The notes beneath the pieces are model-generated. The model saw only the letters and a program-made list of their open reading frames with translations, ran no database searches and was not told where the DNA came from. Below, piece by piece: positions 47,069 through 55,363 of a stretch of 64,000 nt of DNA. Position numbers and translations under genes: made by a program. This DNA is from CAZZKG01 sp964654825. Lineage in GTDB: Bacteria > Gemmatimonadota > CAZMKB01. Each line of letters begins with the position of its first letter. The stretch's first letter is position 1. The stretch is taken from assembly GCA_964654825.1 (NCBI GenBank), contig CAZZKG010000005.1, positions 35,347 to 99,346 of the forward strand. The letters run 5' to 3'.

Positions 47069-47088
47069 CCTCGCACGCACGTGCGAGG
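47069..47088 (-). promoter_or_regulatory. strong hairpin immediately upstream of a ribosome-binding site
   Basis: CCTCGCACG and CGTGCGAGG are perfect 9-base arms separated by two bases. The hairpin ends two bases before the AAGGAGG of the gene starting at 47053, so it could be a DNA operator or an mRNA structure limiting ribosome access. Confidence 0.5.
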
Positions 47089-47108
47089 TTAAAAGTGTTT
47101 TGACAGGT

Positions 47109-47203
47109 ACCCCGTGGATTGAGTGTCTGCTATCTGCTTATGTACAATTGGCCGGGAGGTCAAGAGTCAGCTTCAGAGAAATTATCTTCCGTGCCTCGTC
47201 TTT
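47109..47203. repeat. diverged direct repeat, copy A
   Basis: This stretch aligns along its whole length with 47936-48043: shared blocks are GTGGATT, TGCTATCTG, GTCAAGA, AGCTTCAG, AATTATCTTC and GTGCCTCGTCTT in the same order. The minus strand reads DEARKIISLKL, similar to DEALKIILLKL in copy B, so it is the tail of a duplicated gene. The copies flank the carbonic anhydrase pseudogene. Confidence 0.65.
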
Positions 47204-47220
47204 TTTTCGTTGTCACTCTC

Positions 47221-47856
47221 TCAATTGCGATTCACGTTGGTGAGCACAACCAATTCATTAAGTGGTTGTAAAAGTCGATGGTTGCCATCAGGAAACTCAT
47301 CCACTTCTGAGAACACTTCCATGAAAGTGTGTATTTGTTCAGAGGACATCTCAATTGGTTCGGCCATGACAACCCAACTTACACTTTCTGAACATGGTGG
47401 CGTGGTGAGCGAGCCATCGATTACCTGATGTACAATATGCATCTCCTAAGGATACTCTTCTCCATCCAACCAGTGTTCGCTGGGAGTGTGGAAGTGGAAC
47501 TGCAACATGTCGTAACGAATACCGTCCACAATACAGAACGCTCTCCCAGGTTCCACATTGGCCTGGAACGAATGACAATTATGAACTACCTATAGGGAAG
47601 CTTTTCTGTATATCATGAACAATGTCGGTAGATCAGTGGCTATGCTACCGCAAGTGCTGATGCTAATCGGAGACTGCCGAATGCCTTCACTACAATCAAC
47701 AAATTCTGGATCAAGCGAGCCCCAGTACCATGGGCCATGCTCGCAGTTATAATCCCATTCATCGGCGATAGTGGTCGTATCAAATAGAGGTGTTACCGCT
47801 AAGAGCACGCTCAATGAAAACAAGGGTTTCACAAATGTGTTCGATAGTGAACTCAC
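47221..47856 (-). pseudogene. alpha-carbonic anhydrase pseudogene
   Basis: One reading frame runs from a signal peptide (MSSLSNTFVKPLFSLSV) through alpha-CA blocks: DEWDYNCEHGPWYWG, VDCSEGIRQSPI, QANVEPG, the zinc-binding LQFHFHTPSEHWL, EMHIVH, and GSLTTPPCSESVSW. It is interrupted in frame by two TAG codons (47590-47592 and 47446-47448). About 50 residues expected between the EMHIVH and GSLTTPPC blocks are missing without a frame change. The ancestral enzyme would hydrate CO2 in the periplasm. The lesions make it non-functional unless they are sequence errors. Confidence 0.8.
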
Positions 47857-47925
47857 TTTTCTCCCATTTCTTAACGTTACTGCTCGATTAATTCAGCTAC
47901 GGTAGTAATACTAATAAATTAGCGC

Positions 47926-48276
47926 TTAACAGATAACCCAGTGGATTAAGGGTATGCTATCTGAGTAGGTATGATGGGCCAGGAAGTCAAGATCCAGCTT
48001 CAGGAGTACCAGCTTCAGGAGAATTATCTTCAGTGCCTCGTCTTCAGGCATTGAATCTCGAGACAATAATAACAGATGGCCTGAAGTTCCTCCTCCATGA
48101 TTTGCCCTGATGTACAAATTAGTTCCACACGAAAATTCCTCTCTCCCCCGCAGATCGGGCAAGTCGTCAATTCCGGAAACAGCCTTTTCAACCACGTACT
48201 GGAGCTCAAGCCTTCTTTCCGCGCCGAAGTGCTTACCATTGAGGCGAATGACATATTTCCTGGTCCCTCCTTTCAA
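47926..48276 (-). pseudogene. degraded zinc-ribbon-like gene
   Basis: Two overlapping frames each hold part of a plausible protein. The first (from 48276) begins MKGGTRKYVIRLNGKHFGA...VVEKAVSG. The second (48030-48254) carries CPICGGERNFRVELIC and EELQAICYYC, a possible four-Cys zinc ribbon. The tail PEDEALKIILLKL returns to the first frame and contains a 15-base tandem duplication. A small gene damaged by two frameshifts is the simplest reading, but either open frame could be expressed. Confidence 0.45.
47936..48043. repeat. diverged direct repeat, copy B
   Basis: Partner of the repeat at 47109-47203, same orientation, with an extra AGCTTCAGGAGTACC-type tandem step near 47996-48019. It forms the 3-prime end of the degraded zinc-ribbon gene. 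Confidence 0.65.
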
Positions 48277-48450
48277 TCCTCGAGACCCACCATGGACAGG
48301 TCAGTGAGAAAAGGGTTGCCCCTCTTCATCTGATAGTATCTTCTCCTACCTTATATATTTGAGAAAGAGCAGAATTCTTTCACGAAATCTGAAAAAACAT
48401 TGATAAGGGCCGGATGATATTGGCAGGTCTCTTCGTATCTGACTTCCGAG

Positions 48451-48534
48451 GACGGTTCGTGAATACACTCGTTGACAGGGAGTATGAAGCGGGGCGGCGT
48501 GAAGGAATTGTAAATGTCATGAAAGACGAAGAAT
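48451..48534 (+). pseudogene. scrap of a C-terminal sorting domain
   Basis: The plus-strand frame reads DFRGRFVNTLVDREYEAGRR and ends after NVMKDEE with TAA. This matches the second half of the sorting domains seen elsewhere here (LRGRLVRTLL....G.HE). No start or upstream gene body remains. The rest of 48277-48610 shows nothing recognisable. Confidence 0.5.
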
Positions 48535-48610
48535 AATACTATTCATAGGGAATCAATAAATGCATCCTCAAACGTGGAGACGCATCGCTCGACAGGCAGA
48601 GAATACCCTG

Positions 48611-49348
48611 TTACTTAACTTTTTGCTCCCACTGTACACCGCTCGCCCATTCTGATACAGGATCGACCCACTCTTTCAGGGGTTTGTAGTGGAAGCCGTG
48701 GTGCAGACCGGTGTCGATTCGTATCTCCCGATGCCTGTTCAGCCCTCTCCCTTTCGACAGATCGAAGAATTTCTCGCAGGAGCAGGTCAACTCATCGCTC
48801 ACTTCATAGATTGAAAGCACGTTTCCCGTCAGGAACCTGCCCATCCCCACCATTACATTGATCATCTTCTCACCGCACGTTGCTATGAGGGCGTAATTGA
48901 CATCTTCCTCCTTCACCATGGATGACACCACGATGGCGATGGCCCCTCCTTTCGAAGCACCGACGACAGTGATATTCCGGGCCGGGACACCAGCGTCCAA
49001 GAGTTTGTGCACCTGCCCGGTGACCTTTTCGGCGTACGCCGTCAGTATGGTTTTCGGGCCGCGGGCTTCGCTGATAACAGTGAAGCCCTTTTCACTGAAT
49101 GCCTCCAGCAGTCTTTCGTACTCGTAAACACCAAACCTCTCCGAGGTGGGCCGTTTGCCCCGGCCTTCGACGATCGCACCGTGAAGGAAGAAGAGATACC
49201 TGCCACTCACATCGATTCCCGGGGGGACATCTTCGAAAATATTCCGCGAAGCGGCAGAGGACGTAGATGATACAAGAAGGAGGAGATACGGTAGAACGAA
49301 GATCGATCTCCGGAGGGAGAGAACCTGTTTTCTCGTGACGAATCTCAT
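48611..49348 (-). CDS. exported alpha/beta-hydrolase-fold protein
   Basis: The 245-residue protein has an N-terminal signal peptide (about 12-33, VLPYLLLLVSSTSSAAS). An alpha/beta hydrolase core follows, with RYLFFLHGAIVEGRG near 48 and the nucleophile elbow VVGASKGGAIAI (Ser in GxSxG) near 133. The candidate catalytic His is in the TGLHHGFHYKP stretch near the C-terminus. Substrate is unknown: esterase, thioesterase or dienelactone-hydrolase-like activity are all possible. It stands alone between decayed genes and appears intact. Confidence 0.8.
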   Translation of the reverse strand: MRFVTRKQVLSLRRSIFVLPYLLLLVSSTSSAASRNIFEDVPPGIDVSGRYLFFLHGAIVEGRGKRPTSERFGVYEYERLLEAFSEKGFTVISEARGPKTILTAYAEKVTGQVHKLLDAGVPARNITVVGASKGGAIAIVVSSMVKEEDVNYALIATCGEKMINVMVGMGRFLTGNVLSIYEVSDELTCSCEKFFDLSKGRGLNRHREIRIDTGLHHGFHYKPLKEWVDPVSEWASGVQWEQKVK

Positions 49349-49428
49349 TTCACCACTCCAATCATGCAGCGTATTACCCGATATCGGGCATCGGTATCCA
49401 TAGGATCACCAGTGAACCGGTGCCGGGG

Positions 49429-49600
49429 ATCCGATCGAGACAGATTCATGACTGTCACCTGACTTCAAATTCTCCATGCATAGACTCAGACTTCGGTGAT
49501 CCAGAGAGCCCACGCCATTCAGATGACATGAGATCGGACATAGGAGCATATTACTTTCAACAAGATTCAGTACTATTTATGGAATCAAGGTCCTTGTTCG
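49429..49600 (+). pseudogene. tail fragment of a beta-helix surface protein
   Basis: The frame contains CHLTSNSPCIDS, then DPESP, then RSDIGAYYFQQ. This is the typical closing segment of right-handed beta-helix proteins (SPCVDAGSPESPPDPD...ADMGAFF in the gene just downstream). It is on the opposite strand from that gene and has lost its upstream body. Confidence 0.55.
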
Positions 49601-51339
49601 ACATGGACAGCTCTCTTATGCACTGACAGAGCAGGGAAAATGTAGAATGTAAAATAATCCTCTGCAAGCACTTCATCCGGGTAGTTTCCCACCCTTACAC
49701 GATATGTATATGGCCCCCCGTAATTCACATCGACGGGGATATACTGGGTTATATACGATATGACGGTACTGTATGCTCCAATTATTCCATTGATCGGACC
49801 AAGTAACGGAGTGACAATCACGCCGGAGGGAGTATCGCCTTCTGTCCAACCTTGCAGAACGATCGTCGAATCCTCGTTATTCATGACAGAAACAGTGAAC
49901 CCGAGAGTGTCACCTCTGTGATAACAGGTAAGGTCAGGAAAGACCGACAGAACAAGAGCTCTCTGATCATGAAAAAAAGCTCCCATATCAGCTCTCGTGC
50001 TATCCGGATCGGGCGGGCTTTCCGGACTTCCTGCATCGACACATGGAGATTCCGGCAGGAGAGAGTAGTTATTGTCCCCCGGATCGACGAACAAAGGATC
50101 CTGGTCTATATTGCCTTCGCCTTCCCAACCACCCTGCACGTCACAGTATGTTATCCGGGGGTCGCCTCCGGAAAGCGTAAACTCCCAGGGTGAATCACCC
50201 CAGAAAATACAGTTTTTAACAGTTGGAGAGGAGGAGACGGAATACATTCCGCCACCATTACCTGCACTGTTTCCCGTGATGGTATTATTCTCTATCAACG
50301 GGTAGCAGTAGCGGTAGCATTCTATTCCACCTCCTTTGGTGTCGACCGAGTTTGCTACTATGGTATTATAGAGGATGGTTGGAGATGCCTCGTAACAGTG
50401 AATGCCACCTCCTTCTCTCGCCATATTTCCTACTATGGTGTTAGAGATGATAACAGATGGAGATTGACGACAATGGATTCCACCACCGTTGTACCTGCTG
50501 GCTATATTCCCCGCAATCGTGTTGCCGCTGATGATTGAGAAGGAATTATAACACGAGATTCCACCGCCGGTTTTCGCTGTGTTCCACATGACGGCATTCC
50601 CCTCGACAATCGCGGAGGAATCGCCGACGCACCTGACACCCCCGTAATATTCAGCCGTGTTCCAGGTTATCACATTGTTTCGTATCGCAGCCGAACCGGC
50701 CTGGCAGAAAATACCAGCGCCGTAATATGCACTATTCGCCGTGATGGTGTTGCATCTGATGACCGGGGAAGATTCGTAGCAGTAGATCCCACCACCATCC
50801 GACTCGACAGTATTACCAGAGATCGTATTGCCATCAATGGCCGGAGAAGAATAATAACAACATATCCCGCCACCCTGGTTGTGCCATCCGTTTGTTATGG
50901 TGAACCCCCGGATCATCGAAGTCGAGTCTTCTCCGCTCTGGAAGTAGAATCCACGGTGATAGTCCTGTGAACTCCCTTCACAATCTATAATGGTCACATC
51001 TGGTCCATTCTCAGATATGACGATGATGTTCTTTCCATCAAATTCAATGTCCCGGTTCCCATCTCCAGTATAGATGCCATCAGCAACCAGTACCGTGTCT
51101 CCTCCTCCCGCACCATCTATCCCGGCTTGAATCGTCAAAGAATCGGCTGGGACGTGTATGATGTGAGCATGCACTATTGAAGTGCAGATCATGAGAAGAA
51201 CAACCGGAAATGAGAACGAATAAAAACAAATACTTCGCCACTCTGAATAACGACACCTCTGATTCGATGGCATCCCGGTGTTCATTTCATTTCTCTTTCT
51301 TTGCTCATTATAAAGATACAGGGACGATGAAGAACTCAA
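49585..51339 (-). CDS. secreted right-handed parallel beta-helix protein
   Basis: The protein has up to 584 residues. A long N-terminus precedes the signal peptide (SFPVVLLMICTSIVHA); the Met at 51285 (MNTGMPSNQ) may be the true start. After IIHVPADSLTIQAGIDGA come about ten beta-helix coils of 22-25 residues with the pattern GGGI.C..SSP.I..N.I..N (residues about 150-370). A closing SPCVDAGSPESP segment and a C-terminal Ig-like domain (about 470-570) follow. Related proteins are adhesins or polysaccharide lyases; no lyase active site is evident. The last domain is shared with the fragment just upstream. Confidence 0.85.
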   Translation of the reverse strand: MSSSSSLYLYNEQRKRNEMNTGMPSNQRCRYSEWRSICFYSFSFPVVLLMICTSIVHAHIIHVPADSLTIQAGIDGAGGGDTVLVADGIYTGDGNRDIEFDGKNIIVISENGPDVTIIDCEGSSQDYHRGFYFQSGEDSTSMIRGFTITNGWHNQGGGICCYYSSPAIDGNTISGNTVESDGGGIYCYESSPVIRCNTITANSAYYGAGIFCQAGSAAIRNNVITWNTAEYYGGVRCVGDSSAIVEGNAVMWNTAKTGGGISCYNSFSIISGNTIAGNIASRYNGGGIHCRQSPSVIISNTIVGNMAREGGGIHCYEASPTILYNTIVANSVDTKGGGIECYRYCYPLIENNTITGNSAGNGGGMYSVSSSPTVKNCIFWGDSPWEFTLSGGDPRITYCDVQGGWEGEGNIDQDPLFVDPGDNNYSLLPESPCVDAGSPESPPDPDSTRADMGAFFHDQRALVLSVFPDLTCYHRGDTLGFTVSVMNNEDSTIVLQGWTEGDTPSGVIVTPLLGPINGIIGAYSTVISYITQYIPVDVNYGGPYTYRVRVGNYPDEVLAEDYFTFYIFPALSVHKRAVHVEQGP

Positions 51340-51637
51340 AATAATCCTCCGCTATTACTTCAACCTGGAATGTGCCCACCCGGACTCTATAGATGTATGC
51401 CCCCCCGAAAGGAGCATCGATCGGTATCCGGTGATGTATATACTGTGCTCTGGTTTGGCCCGGACTCAAAATCAAATCAACGGGTCCACACAACGGAGAA
51501 ATCTTCATTCCCCAGGGGGTCTCCACCTCACTCCAACCCTCTATACTGACCGTTGAGTCTTCCCTGTTGGTCACAGTGACCATGAAATGTAAAGTGCCTC
51601 CCTTGTAGACTTGACTCGTATCAGAGAAAACCTCCAC
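51308..51637 (-). pseudogene. C-terminal domain fragment of a second beta-helix protein
   Basis: The 109 residues (MEVFSDTSQVYKGGTLHFMV to EDYFEFFIVPVSL) align along their length with the last domain of the adjacent beta-helix protein (FPDLTCYHRGDTLGFTVSV to EDYFTFYIFPAL). There is no signal peptide and no helix region, so it is the remains of a tandem duplicate. It overlaps the next gene's annotated start by 32 bases. No gene is recognised in 51638-51909. Confidence 0.65.
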
Positions 51638-51909
51638 ATCTATATAAGGACTTCGTGTCGGGCAATAGGGCTCCGGCTTTTATAATTTTAGTGGTGTACA
51701 ATCTCTGATTTTCTAATCTTCCGTGCTTTTTATTTGCCATTCGGATTTCCATCATATCCACCGGATCCTCGGGAGCCAGAGCACATAGCTATAGACCCCC
51801 TCGATCTGGTGCGGGAGAGACTCGGATTTCAGCTTGATCTCGGCCGGCTCGGGCCACTTGGGGCCGTGGAAAATGATGCATGGTTGGACAGGGGGAGTAT
51901 TATCAATCA

Positions 51910-52257
51910 TCAAGAGCTCAAATCATTCCGTAGAACAGTCAGCCGCTTTTTGAAAACCGGCAGATCCTCCTTTAGAATTCGCCAGACAATCTCGAGGTCA
52001 ATGCCAAAGTAATCGTGAACGATTCGATGGCGCAGACCAACGATTCTTCGCCATTCAAAGTCGCTGTGACGTGACTTGAAATCCTCAGACAAACGATTGG
52101 CTGCCTCTCCGTTGATTTCCAAGTTTCGAGCAACAGCGTCCACGGTCTTCTCGTCAGAGAGGAATGACTCATGATCGAGATCACGTGTGTATCGCTCGAT
52201 CTTCTCGATCGCCTCCCAGATGTCTGCAAGAAGAAGATCAACCGGTCTAGGGGACAT
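51910..52257 (-). CDS. hepT: HepT-like toxin (HEPN domain)
   Basis: The 115-residue all-helical HEPN protein (DUF86) shows the RNase motif Rx4HxY: R76, H81, Y83 in LRHRIVHDYFGID, with the usual following VWRILKEDLP. HepT toxins cleave RNA (tRNA in characterised cases) and are silenced when the cognate MntA adds AMP to the Tyr of this motif. It overlaps the mntA-like gene by 11 bases, the standard order being antitoxin first. All key residues are intact. Confidence 0.92.
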   Translation of the reverse strand: MSPRPVDLLLADIWEAIEKIERYTRDLDHESFLSDEKTVDAVARNLEINGEAANRLSEDFKSRHSDFEWRRIVGLRHRIVHDYFGIDLEIVWRILKEDLPVFKKRLTVLRNDLSS

Positions 52258-52540
52258 CGATGAGTTCCCTCTCGATTACGCGCCAATTGCGCGGTTTGAT
52301 GGCTCGACGCGAAACGACCTCCGCGCGAACCCCGAGCAGCTCCTCGATCCTGTCAGCGAGGTCAACGAATCCCAGCCCGATGGAGGGATCCACCTCGACC
52401 AAGATGTCGACATCGCTCCCCTCACTCTGTTCTCCACGAGCATAAGACCCGAAGATCGCAATTCGCTTTAACCCGTAGCGACGGGTCAGTTCAGGCTTGG
52501 CCTTCTCCAGGATTTCATAAATCTCTTGTCTGCTTTTCAT
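52247..52540 (-). CDS. mntA: MntA-like minimal nucleotidyltransferase antitoxin
   Basis: The 97-residue minimal nucleotidyltransferase has GSYARGE at 31-37 and SDVD at 42-45 (metal-binding D43 and D45), plus a third acidic position in RAEVVSRRAI. Members paired with HepT act as antitoxins by adding AMP residues to the toxin. It is first of the two-gene operon. It is intact, with the full motif. Confidence 0.92.
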   Translation of the reverse strand: MKSRQEIYEILEKAKPELTRRYGLKRIAIFGSYARGEQSEGSDVDILVEVDPSIGLGFVDLADRIEELLGVRAEVVSRRAIKPRNWRVIERELIDVP

Positions 52541-52962
52541 TGAAGAGCCTTCTGAATATGAGTCATGACCCTATAATTTCCCTGGAGAAAAGTAGACGTA
52601 TTCATCCGCCTTCCCGGTCAAATAAATGGTGTGCATGGCCTATCCTACGAGTTCTATTCCGGACATGCTGAAATGACTCAGATCCCGGACAAGCCGAGAT
52701 GACAAGGAATCTATGGGCAATACACGGTTTACCATTACACGGACTACGTCATTCTACAATAAGTTCAGAAAATTGTCAAGAAGGGAGGAAGGAACGTGCT
52801 GAGAAAGCTGGTGGAGGGTTCGCCGCCTTCCGGAAATCCAGTCTCGCGCCGAAACATCAAAAGTCCATTATTTACAATGCCTTGATAGCTTCCAAGCGCC
52901 GTTCTCCGAGTCCCGCTGCGAGAAATGTGTTTCTCCACATCTTCCCTAAACAGAGAATGGAC
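52541..52962. other. non-coding stretch upstream of the AbiE locus
   Basis: I see no convincing gene. Short frames on the plus strand (from 52699) lack a ribosome-binding site and family resemblance. The stretch ends at a tRNA-like T-arm sequence. Confidence 0.5.
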
Positions 52963-52979
52963 GTGGGTTCGATTCCCGT
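52963..52979 (+). other. tRNA/tmRNA T-arm-like sequence, possible att scar
   Basis: GTGGGTTCGATTCCCGT has a T-loop TTCGATT and a 5-base stem (three G-C and two G-U pairs), preceded by GGAC as at the 3-prime end of many tmRNAs. No matching acceptor stem, anticodon arm or CCA is present, so it is not a gene. Integrative elements often leave such 3-prime fragments of tRNA or tmRNA genes. Confidence 0.4.
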
Positions 52980-53051
52980 TTGCGTATCAAACGCGGTGTT
53001 GCCGTAACCCCGGTTTGATACATAGGCGAGAAAGCAGCAATTGTCTTGACC

Positions 53052-53117
53052 CTATCTCGTCTTTTCGTCAAAACATTCTGGATTTTATTTGACAATCACC
53101 CGAGATAGAGCTAATAT
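53052..53117 (+). promoter_or_regulatory. promoter and putative operator of the AbiE operon
   Basis: TTGACA (53089-53094), 17 bases and TAATAT (53112-53117) form a strong promoter. CTATCTCG (53052-53059) and CGAGATAG (53101-53108) are 8-base inverted repeats; the second sits in the promoter spacer. AbiEi proteins are known to repress their operon through inverted repeats. Because the promoter lies here, the TTG at 53089 cannot be the start codon. Confidence 0.75.
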
Positions 53118-53145
53118 TATTGCTACTATGTCGGAGATACGTCAA

Positions 53146-53964
53146 ATGGATAATCCAATGAAACTGAATGAATTTCTGTCACGGCACGCCGTGTTCACGG
53201 TGGACGAGCTGGACCGCTTCCTGTCTGCCAGAGGGTCCGGCAAGCCGAACACCCGCAAGTCGCTCCTGACCTATTACCGCAAACAGGGACGGATAATACC
53301 TGTGCGCCGCGGGCTATATGCGACAGTTCCGTTGGGTGGCGATCCGGCAACAAGCCAGGTTGATCCCTTTCTCGTAGCGGCCAAGATGACCGCGGACGCG
53401 GTCCTCGCATACCACACCGCCCTGGAATTTCACGGAAAAGCCTACTCGGTCTACACGAAGCTTTACTACGTATCAACGAGCAAATCCCTTCCGCTTACGT
53501 TTCAGGCTCATGAATTTGTGCGCGCTCCCGTACCTTATCCCCTCAGGTCAAAGGGTAAGGAGATGTTTGGAGTCACCAGCCACAAACGGTCTGGGGTGGA
53601 ACTACGAGTAACCAATTTTGAAAGAACTTTTGTTGACGTGCTGGACCGGCCGGACCTGACCGGAAGTTGGGAAGAGATATGGCGGTCCCTGGAATCGGTG
53701 GAGTTTTTCGACCTCGATCAGATCATCGAGTACGTTCTCTTATTGGAGAATGCGACCACCGCCGCAAAGGTGGGTTTCTTTCTTCAGCAGCACAAGGAAA
53801 CCTTGATGGTTGAAGATACCCGCTTGAATCCATTGCGAAAGATGCGCCCCCGGCAGCCTCACCACTTCATACGCGGTAAGCGCAAGGGCTGCCAGTGGGT
53901 TAAGGATTGGAACCTGCTGATTCCGGTAGAAATCCTGAACAAGTCCTGGGGGGAAGTGCTGTGA
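53146..53964 (+). CDS. AbiEi-family antitoxin (type IV TA)
   Basis: I choose the ATG at 53146 (MDNPMKLNEF) behind GGAG, since the promoter covers the longer frame. The protein has about 272 residues. The N-terminal winged helix (FTVDELDRFLSARG, NTRKSLLTYYRKQGRIIPVRRGLYA) is the AbiEi DNA-binding domain. The rest matches the AbiEi C-terminal domain (AYHTALEFHGKAYS, TNFERTFVDVLDRPDLTGSWEE). AbiEi represses its own operon and counteracts the AbiEii nucleotidyltransferase. It overlaps the next gene by GTGA. Intact. Confidence 0.92.
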   Translation: MDNPMKLNEFLSRHAVFTVDELDRFLSARGSGKPNTRKSLLTYYRKQGRIIPVRRGLYATVPLGGDPATSQVDPFLVAAKMTADAVLAYHTALEFHGKAYSVYTKLYYVSTSKSLPLTFQAHEFVRAPVPYPLRSKGKEMFGVTSHKRSGVELRVTNFERTFVDVLDRPDLTGSWEEIWRSLESVEFFDLDQIIEYVLLLENATTAAKVGFFLQQHKETLMVEDTRLNPLRKMRPRQPHHFIRGKRKGCQWVKDWNLLIPVEILNKSWGEVL

Positions 53965-54929
53965 ACTTCTCGTCCTCGGAAATAATACCGGTAGCCGAAT
54001 CCAGCGGATTCAGGGCGGAGATGGTTGAGAAAGTGCTCCTCCTGCTGAATCTGTTGGATGCCCTGAACTCGCACCCATTTCTCAAGGGGAAATGGGCCTT
54101 GAAGGGCGGAACCGCCTTAAACATGTTTATGCTCAACCTTCCAAGATTATCCGTGGATATCGACCTCAATTACATCGGGACGCTGAATCGCGAGGGAATG
54201 CTGATAGATAGACCCAAGCTCGAACAGGCCGCCCAGGCGTTATTTTCCCGTGAAGGGTTTACCACCAAGAGGGTGCCGGACGAACACGCGGGCTGAAAGT
54301 GGCGGCTCTCCTACCAGAGTTTCACGGGACAATCAGGGAACCTCGAGGTTGATTTGAATTTCATGTTCAGACAGCCATTGTGGGATATTCAGCTCGCCGA
54401 TTCTCATCCGCTCGGGGATTTCCAAGCCAAGAGTATTCCGGTGCTCGATCTGCACGAACTGGCGGCCGGCAAGCTCGCGGCCCTATTGGCGCGCAGGCAA
54501 GCGAGGGATTTGTTCGACTGTCACCGGATTTTCAATATGGATGATCTCGAACGCGACCGGCTCCGCATGGCATTCGTTATTTACGGCGGGATGAATCGCA
54601 AGGACTGGAGAACTGTTTCAATCGAAGACGTGGATTTCGATCCAGCGGAATTGACGAGATTGCTCATTCCCACTCTTGATGCTCGTGCAATGCAGGAACA
54701 ATCACCTGCGGAATTCGGGGCGCGCCTTGTCAGAGAATGCCGGGAAGGCCTCGGGATGGTGTTGCCTTTCAATGATGCGGAGCGGGAATTCCTGGATTTG
54801 CTGCTCGACAAGGGCGAAATCGATTCGTCGATCCTGACGGCCGATGAAACCCTCCAAGAACGCATTGGGCAGCAGCCACTCCTCGAATGGAAAGCCCTCA
54901 ACGTTCGGCAACATAAAGAAATTTCCTAA
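53961..54929 (+). pseudogene. AbiEii-family nucleotidyltransferase toxin with an in-frame TGA
   Basis: The frame starts at GTG 53961 inside the antitoxin stop. It runs through the nucleotidyltransferase motif (LKGGTALNM and LSVDIDLNY) to DEHAG, where TGA stands at 54294-54296. It then continues in the same frame with KWRLSYQSF, LEVDLNFMFRQPL, AAGKLAALLARRQARDLFD and a normal C-terminus. Family members have Gly at the interrupted position (AGGKW), so a single GGA to TGA change explains the break. Without readthrough only 111 residues are made. The toxin is therefore probably dead, or the base is wrong. Confidence 0.88.
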
Positions 54930-54984
54930 AGAACATCTTTACGGAATCACAAGAAGTTTCACCCATCACCTTCCGAATTCTTCC

Positions 54985-55320
54985 CTACAGATATTCGCCG
55001 TTCAATTCACTGGCGACCTCTCGAAAGCCTGCCAAGGCTGCCTCGATATTCTCCACGATTTCCTCTGCCAGTACTTCCGGTTCCGACAAGTTGTCAAGAT
55101 CAGTCAGGCTGGCGTCCTTCAGTCATAAGATATCGAGGCCGACCCGGGCCACCTGGGTGAGCTTGAGTTCCATCTTGCGCGAAGTCGCCGAGGCCACGGA
55201 ACCCTCGGCAATGTTCTGCACCCCGTTCCGGGCCGCCTGCACCATCTGGTCGTAGGTGCGGCTGCGCCGATGGATTAAGCGGTCACAGGAACGCGCGGTC
55301 ACAAGAAAAACGAACCTCCC
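54985..55320 (-). pseudogene. fused remnant: four-helix-bundle suffix protein plus type I R-M subunit tail
   Basis: On the minus strand one frame reads RFVFLVTARSCDRLIHRRS, then TYDQMVQAARNGVQNIAEGS and SRKMELKLTQVAR. These match the 23S-intervening-type four-helix suffix proteins often found inside type I restriction loci. It continues GLDIL, a TGA (55123-55125), then LKDASLTDLDNLSEPEVL and EIVENIEAALAGFREV to a TAG. This second part resembles the conserved C-terminus of HsdM-type subunits. It is a deletion fusion of two neighbouring genes, and no hsdS or hsdR is present. Confidence 0.6.
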
Positions 55321-55363
55321 GACATGGCGCTTGCGGCACCCGGACCGGTTCGTTCAAAAATCA

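Noticed and set aside
52963..52979. Complete tRNA or tmRNA gene
   Set aside because: Only the T-arm is recognisable; no acceptor pairing, anticodon arm or CCA end could be found around it.
52699..53007. 102-residue plus-strand frame
   Set aside because: No start signal, no recognisable motif, and it runs through the tRNA-like sequence.
54294..54296. Reading TGA as glycine or selenocysteine
   Set aside because: TGA ends many conserved genes here (murE, murG, ftsW and others), no other TGA is needed inside core genes, and no Sec-type element or Sec family is involved.
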